DNA of 16,875 nt from JBLKSS01 sp047607725. Its GTDB lineage: Bacteria; Pseudomonadota; Gammaproteobacteria; Enterobacterales; Enterobacteriaceae. Positions 13,714 through 16,875 of the stretch are shown one piece after another (the stretch's first letter is position 1; every line of letters starts with the position of its first letter). Where the stretch lies: NCBI RefSeq assembly GCF_047607725.1, contig NZ_JBLKSS010000293.1:1-16875 (forward strand), in the 5' to 3' direction. The notes beneath the pieces are model-generated. The model saw nothing but the letters and a program-made list of their open reading frames with translations. It was not told where the DNA came from and made no database searches. The translations under genes were made by a program, and so were the position numbers.

Positions 13714-14952
13714 TCAGCGGTGCGCCGGCGAATCGGTCTCCAGCAGCCGCTGTAGCAGCACACCATTAAGCATAGCGCGTTTGACCAGGGCAAAAGCGCC
13801 GATGGCCGAACTGTGGTCCAGCGCCGAGATTACGACCGGTAAATTTTGCCGGAAGGCTTTCAGCACCTGATTATCGATACAGCGCTGCACGGCCGGCAGC
13901 AAAATTTTGTGGGCTTCGGTGATTTCGCCCGCCAGCACCACCTTTTGCGGATTGAACAGGTTGATGCTCAGGGCGATAACCTTGCCCAACTGGCGCCCCA
14001 CCTGTTTGATAACTTCCACCGCCAGCCCGTCGCCGCGGTTGGCGGCCTGGCAAATGGTGTCTATTCGGCAGTGGTCCGGCGTCAGTTTGCTGGCGTAACC
14101 CTGACTGAGCAACAGACGCACCCGTTGCTCTATCGCGGCATTGGCGGCAATGGTTTCCAGACAGCCAAAATTGCCGCAGTGGCAGCGCTCTCCCAGCGGA
14201 TCGACCTGGATATGGCCCATTTCACCGACGTTGCCGTTGCTGCCGAGGAATATCTGGCCGTTAATTAAGATCCCCGCGCCGGTACCGCGGTGCAGCCTGA
14301 CCAAAATGGAATCGGCGCAGTCCTGGGTTGCACCAAAATAGTGCTCCGCCAGCGCTAAACTGCGTATGTCGTGGCCCACAAACGCGGTGAGATTGAAGCG
14401 CTGTTGTAACTGCTCTACCAGCGGCCAACGGTGAACCTGTATATGGGGCATATAGCGGACAATGCCGGAGAAGGGATCGACCAGCCCCGGTAAAATCACC
14501 GAGATAGCGATAAGCTCGCGGATTTTACGTTGCGCTTGCTCGAGAAAGTCGGCGATAGCTTCCATGAGCGCCAGCTCCAACGTCTGCTGTGTCCGCTGCG
14601 GTAGCGGGAAGAACGCCTCCAGCAGGGCCTTGCTGCTCAAATCATAGAGCATGATCGTCGCATCATGCCGGCCGAGGCGAACGCCGATGGCCTGGAAGGC
14701 GCGGGTCTCGGCCACGATGGAGATCGCCCGCCTGCCGCCGGTGGACGCTTGCTGATCCACTTCGCGAATCAAGCCGCGTTCCAGCAATTGGCGGGTGATC
14801 TTGGTGATACTGGCGGGCGCGAGCTGACTCTGTTCGGCTATCTGGATGCGGGAAATGGGCCCCATTTGATCGATGAGACGGTAGACCGCCGCGCTATTTA
14901 ACTGTTTAACAAGGTCAATATTGCCTATCGGGGTCTGTCCGCCTGGTGTCAT
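13714..14952 (-). CDS. nagC: N-acetylglucosamine repressor NagC (ROK family)
   Basis: NagC is a transcription factor that binds GlcNAc-6-P and controls the nag, glm and other amino-sugar genes. The 412-residue product (E. coli 406) has an N-terminal winged helix-turn-helix (about residues 35-60, ISRIQIAEQSQLAPASITKI). A ROK sugar-binding domain follows, with VILPGLVDP, GHDIRSLALAEHYFGA and HRGTGAG. The zinc site GHIQVDPLGERCHCGNFGC is complete. The C-terminus is a few residues longer than E. coli (LLETDSPAHR). The ATG 14952 is 17 bases past the nagA stop and matches E. coli MTPGG. It is intact even though the nagB gene upstream of it in the operon is broken. Confidence 0.96.
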   Translation of the reverse strand: MTPGGQTPIGNIDLVKQLNSAAVYRLIDQMGPISRIQIAEQSQLAPASITKITRQLLERGLIREVDQQASTGGRRAISIVAETRAFQAIGVRLGRHDATIMLYDLSSKALLEAFFPLPQRTQQTLELALMEAIADFLEQAQRKIRELIAISVILPGLVDPFSGIVRYMPHIQVHRWPLVEQLQQRFNLTAFVGHDIRSLALAEHYFGATQDCADSILVRLHRGTGAGILINGQIFLGSNGNVGEMGHIQVDPLGERCHCGNFGCLETIAANAAIEQRVRLLLSQGYASKLTPDHCRIDTICQAANRGDGLAVEVIKQVGRQLGKVIALSINLFNPQKVVLAGEITEAHKILLPAVQRCIDNQVLKAFRQNLPVVISALDHSSAIGAFALVKRAMLNGVLLQRLLETDSPAHR

Positions 14953-14969
14953 CGCTTACTCGCTTATGG

Positions 14970-16115
14970 TCAAACTTCGTTGCCGTTAACGATAGTTTTA
15001 CTGATTTTATAATCGCGGGTGAAGGCGGTTAAATTGGCGATTTTGCCCACCGTCAGCGTCCCTAACCTCGCGTCCGTGCCCATTGCCCGTGCCGGGTAAA
15101 GGGTGGCCATGCGCAATGCCTCATCCAGCGCGATACCGGCGTATTCGACACTATTGCGCACCGCTTCAATCATGGTAAGCGCCGAGCCGCTGAGGGTACC
15201 GTGCTCATCCACGCACAGGCCATCGCGATAGTATATTGTTTTGCCGGCAAAAATGAACAGCTCAATATTCTCGGTGCCGGCCGCCGGTGCGGTGGCATCG
15301 GTGACCAGCACCAGGCGATCGCCCTTGATACGTTTGGCGTTACGCACGTTGGCCCAGTTGACGTGCAGGCCGTCGGTGATAATGCCGCAGTAGATTTCGG
15401 GGGCGTCGAACAGGGCGCCGATGACCCCCGGTTCGCGTCCGACCAGCGGTGGCATGGCGTTGAACAGATGGGTGGCGAAGCTGATGCCGGCGGCAAAACC
15501 CGCCTTGGCCTGATCATAGGTGGCGTTGGAATGGCCGATGGAAACACGGATACCGGCATCGCTGAGCCGACGGATCATCTGGGGATCCACCTGCTCGGGG
15601 GCCAGGGTCATTTTGCTAATCACATCGCTGTTCGCGCAAAGGAATTCTACCATCTCTTCCGTTGGTGCGCGCATTAACGCCGGGTCATGGGTGCCTTTCT
15701 TGGCCGGGCTGAGGTACGGGCCTTCCAGATGCAGCCCCAGCGCCTGATGTTTATGCTGCGCCAAAAAGGCGCGCATCACCTCCACCGCCCGACGCATAAA
15801 TTCATCGGTACTGGTAATCAGTGTCGGCAGGAAACTGGTGCAGCCGGAGCGCTGGTTGGCGGCCTGCATTGTTTCCAGCGTTTCGACAGACAGCGCCGCC
15901 AGGCTGTCGTTGAACTGCACGCCGCCGCAGCCGTTAAGCTGCAGGTCGATGAAACCGGGCGCCAGCGCGGCACCGGCCAGATCACGGCGTTCAATGCCGG
16001 CAGGCAGGCTGTCGGCGGGGCAAATGGCGTCGATAACGCCGTCCGCGACCACCAGTGCGTGGTGATCGAGAATCTCGCTGCCGGTATAGATGCGGCCGTT
16101 GGTTAAAGCATGCAT
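14970..16115 (-). CDS. nagA: N-acetylglucosamine-6-phosphate deacetylase
   Basis: NagA removes acetate from GlcNAc-6-P to give GlcN-6-P, in the cytosol. The 381-residue product (E. coli 382) is an amidohydrolase-fold enzyme. The conserved metal and catalytic residues are at the E. coli positions: E131 (GLHLEGPYLS), H195 (SIGHSNAT), H216 (FATHLFNAMPPL) and D273 (VTDATAPAAG). LAPGFIDLQLNGCGGVQF and the substrate-side KGTHDPALMRAP are present too. The ATG 16115 follows GGAGCTGACT, a good ribosome-binding site, and lies 16 bases after the nagB stop. It is intact. Confidence 0.97.
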   Translation of the reverse strand: MHALTNGRIYTGSEILDHHALVVADGVIDAICPADSLPAGIERRDLAGAALAPGFIDLQLNGCGGVQFNDSLAALSVETLETMQAANQRSGCTSFLPTLITSTDEFMRRAVEVMRAFLAQHKHQALGLHLEGPYLSPAKKGTHDPALMRAPTEEMVEFLCANSDVISKMTLAPEQVDPQMIRRLSDAGIRVSIGHSNATYDQAKAGFAAGISFATHLFNAMPPLVGREPGVIGALFDAPEIYCGIITDGLHVNWANVRNAKRIKGDRLVLVTDATAPAAGTENIELFIFAGKTIYYRDGLCVDEHGTLSGSALTMIEAVRNSVEYAGIALDEALRMATLYPARAMGTDARLGTLTVGKIANLTAFTRDYKISKTIVNGNEV

Positions 16116-16131
16116 AGTCAGCTCCGGGAGG

Positions 16132-16737
16132 TTAGTCGGCGGTGTTCAGATTGTCTTGTTCCAGTTCACGGAAGTATTTGACCGTTTTCACCTTCAATTC
16201 CTGAGTGGACGGTTCATCGCACACCATAACGGCTTTAGCATGCAACTGCAGGCAGGTAATGGTCCACATATGATTGACGTTCCCCTCTACCGCGGCCTAC
16301 AGCGCCTGGGCCTTATTATGCCCTATCACCAGGATCATCACTTCTTCCGCATCCAGAAGCGTACCGACACCCACCGTCAGTGCGTAGCGGGGGACTTGCT
16401 CTATGTCGTTATCGAAGAAGCGCGAGTTGGCCCGGTGCGTCTCCTGGGTCAGGGTTTTGATGCGCGTGCGCGACGCCAGGGAAGAACCGGGTTCGTTAAA
16501 GGCGATGTGCCCGTCGTTGCCGACGCCGCCCATGAACAGATGAATTTTGCCATAGGATTTGATCTTTTCTTCATAACGGCGGCATTCGGCGTCAATATCC
16601 GGCGTGTTGCCGTTCAGGAGATTGATGTTTTCCCGTGGAATGTTAATATAATTAAAGAAATTATTATAAATGAAGGAATGATAGCTTTCGGGATGCTCAA
16701 CGGGCAGACCGACATATTCATCCATGTTGAACGTAAC
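16132..16737 (-). pseudogene. nagB: Glucosamine-6-phosphate deaminase NagB, N-terminally truncated with an internal stop
   Basis: NagB converts GlcN-6-P to fructose-6-P and ammonia. Homology starts abruptly at VTFNMDEYVGLPVEHPESY near 16737, equal to about residue 67 of the 266-residue E. coli enzyme, so the phosphate-binding loop region GLPTGGTP is missing. The upstream bases do not resemble NagB. The retained part still has catalytic residues in NMDEY and GVGNDGHIAFNEP. A TAG at 16297-16299 replaces a glutamine codon (KAQAL then stop, E. coli KALALQAAVEG). The last 54 codons (AAVEGNVNHMWT to NTAD) follow in the same frame to a TAA at 16132-16134. A GTG at 16809 gives an open frame through foreign sequence but not a NagB start. 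It is non-functional as read. Confidence 0.93.
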
Positions 16738-16875
16738 GTAAGCGCCCCGTGGAGGACGTCTTGAATTATTGGTGGGTTTGTTGTACGGCCCGGTAAGAAT
16801 ATGTTCCACTACGATGCCTAGTGAACCCGCATCCTATAAGGGACGGCTGTCAGATCATGGATAATCCGGCGATGA
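16738..16875. other. Unidentified sequence replacing the nagB 5' end
   Basis: These 138 bases at the window edge occupy the place of the nagB N-terminal coding part but match no NagB residues in any frame. One plus-strand frame ends at the TAG 16818-16820 after VVRPGKNMFHYDA. I cannot assign it. It could be the edge of an insertion sequence or of a rearrangement. Confidence 0.5.

Noticed and set aside
1..16875. CRISPR array, prophage or defence island
   Set aside because: I saw no regularly spaced direct repeats, integrase, phage structural genes or restriction/toxin-antitoxin genes; the only mobile sequence recognised is the IS66 end.

Overview
The window looks like chromosomal DNA of a host-restricted enterobacterium, most likely a Sodalis-type insect symbiont. 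The proteins read almost residue for residue like their Escherichia coli counterparts. The gene order and strands match the E. coli lnt-ybeX-ybeY-ybeZ-miaB / ubiF / metT tRNA operon / asnB / nagDCAB block. DNA is GC-rich by eye. Several genes are freshly broken by single stops, frameshifts or truncation, one IS66-type element lies at the left edge, and some intergenic stretches are long and featureless. The genus assignment is inference; the gene identities are not.

Layout. 1-384 is the right end of an IS66-family element, with the C-terminus of its transposase. 385-565 holds no gene. 566-1148 (-) is a frameshifted flavin/pyridoxamine-phosphate-oxidase-like gene just downstream of lnt. 1158-5183 (-) is the ybeZ-ybeY-corC-lnt cluster, transcribed from a heat-shock-like promoter near 5316-5344. 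In it ybeZ is dead (one amber stop plus one frameshift), while ybeY, corC and lnt are intact. miaB (5408-6832, -) and ubiF (7004-8185, +) are divergent and intact. 8677-10554 (+) is an intact putative secreted DUF3857/transglutaminase-like protein that is not part of the E. coli block. 10607-11076 (-) is a five-gene tRNA operon (Met, Leu, Gln, Met, Gln in transcription order) between a strong promoter and a clear terminator. 11587-13248 (-) is asnB. 13714-16737 (-) is nagC, nagA and a broken nagB, with nagD absent.

How the genes work together. YbeY (rRNA processing), MiaB (tRNA thiomethylation) and the tRNAs serve translation. Lnt finishes lipoprotein acylation and UbiF completes the ubiquinone ring. 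AsnB makes asparagine. NagA still deacetylates GlcNAc-6-P and NagC can still sense it, but the local NagB deaminase lacks its N-terminus and has an internal stop. Unless another nagB exists, GlcNAc would then feed cell-wall precursor synthesis rather than glycolysis.

I found no CRISPR array, defence island, prophage or clearly new multi-gene system. The most useful observations are the selective decay in the nag and ybeZ operons, the shortened and partly decaying tRNA operon, and the lone transglutaminase-like gene.
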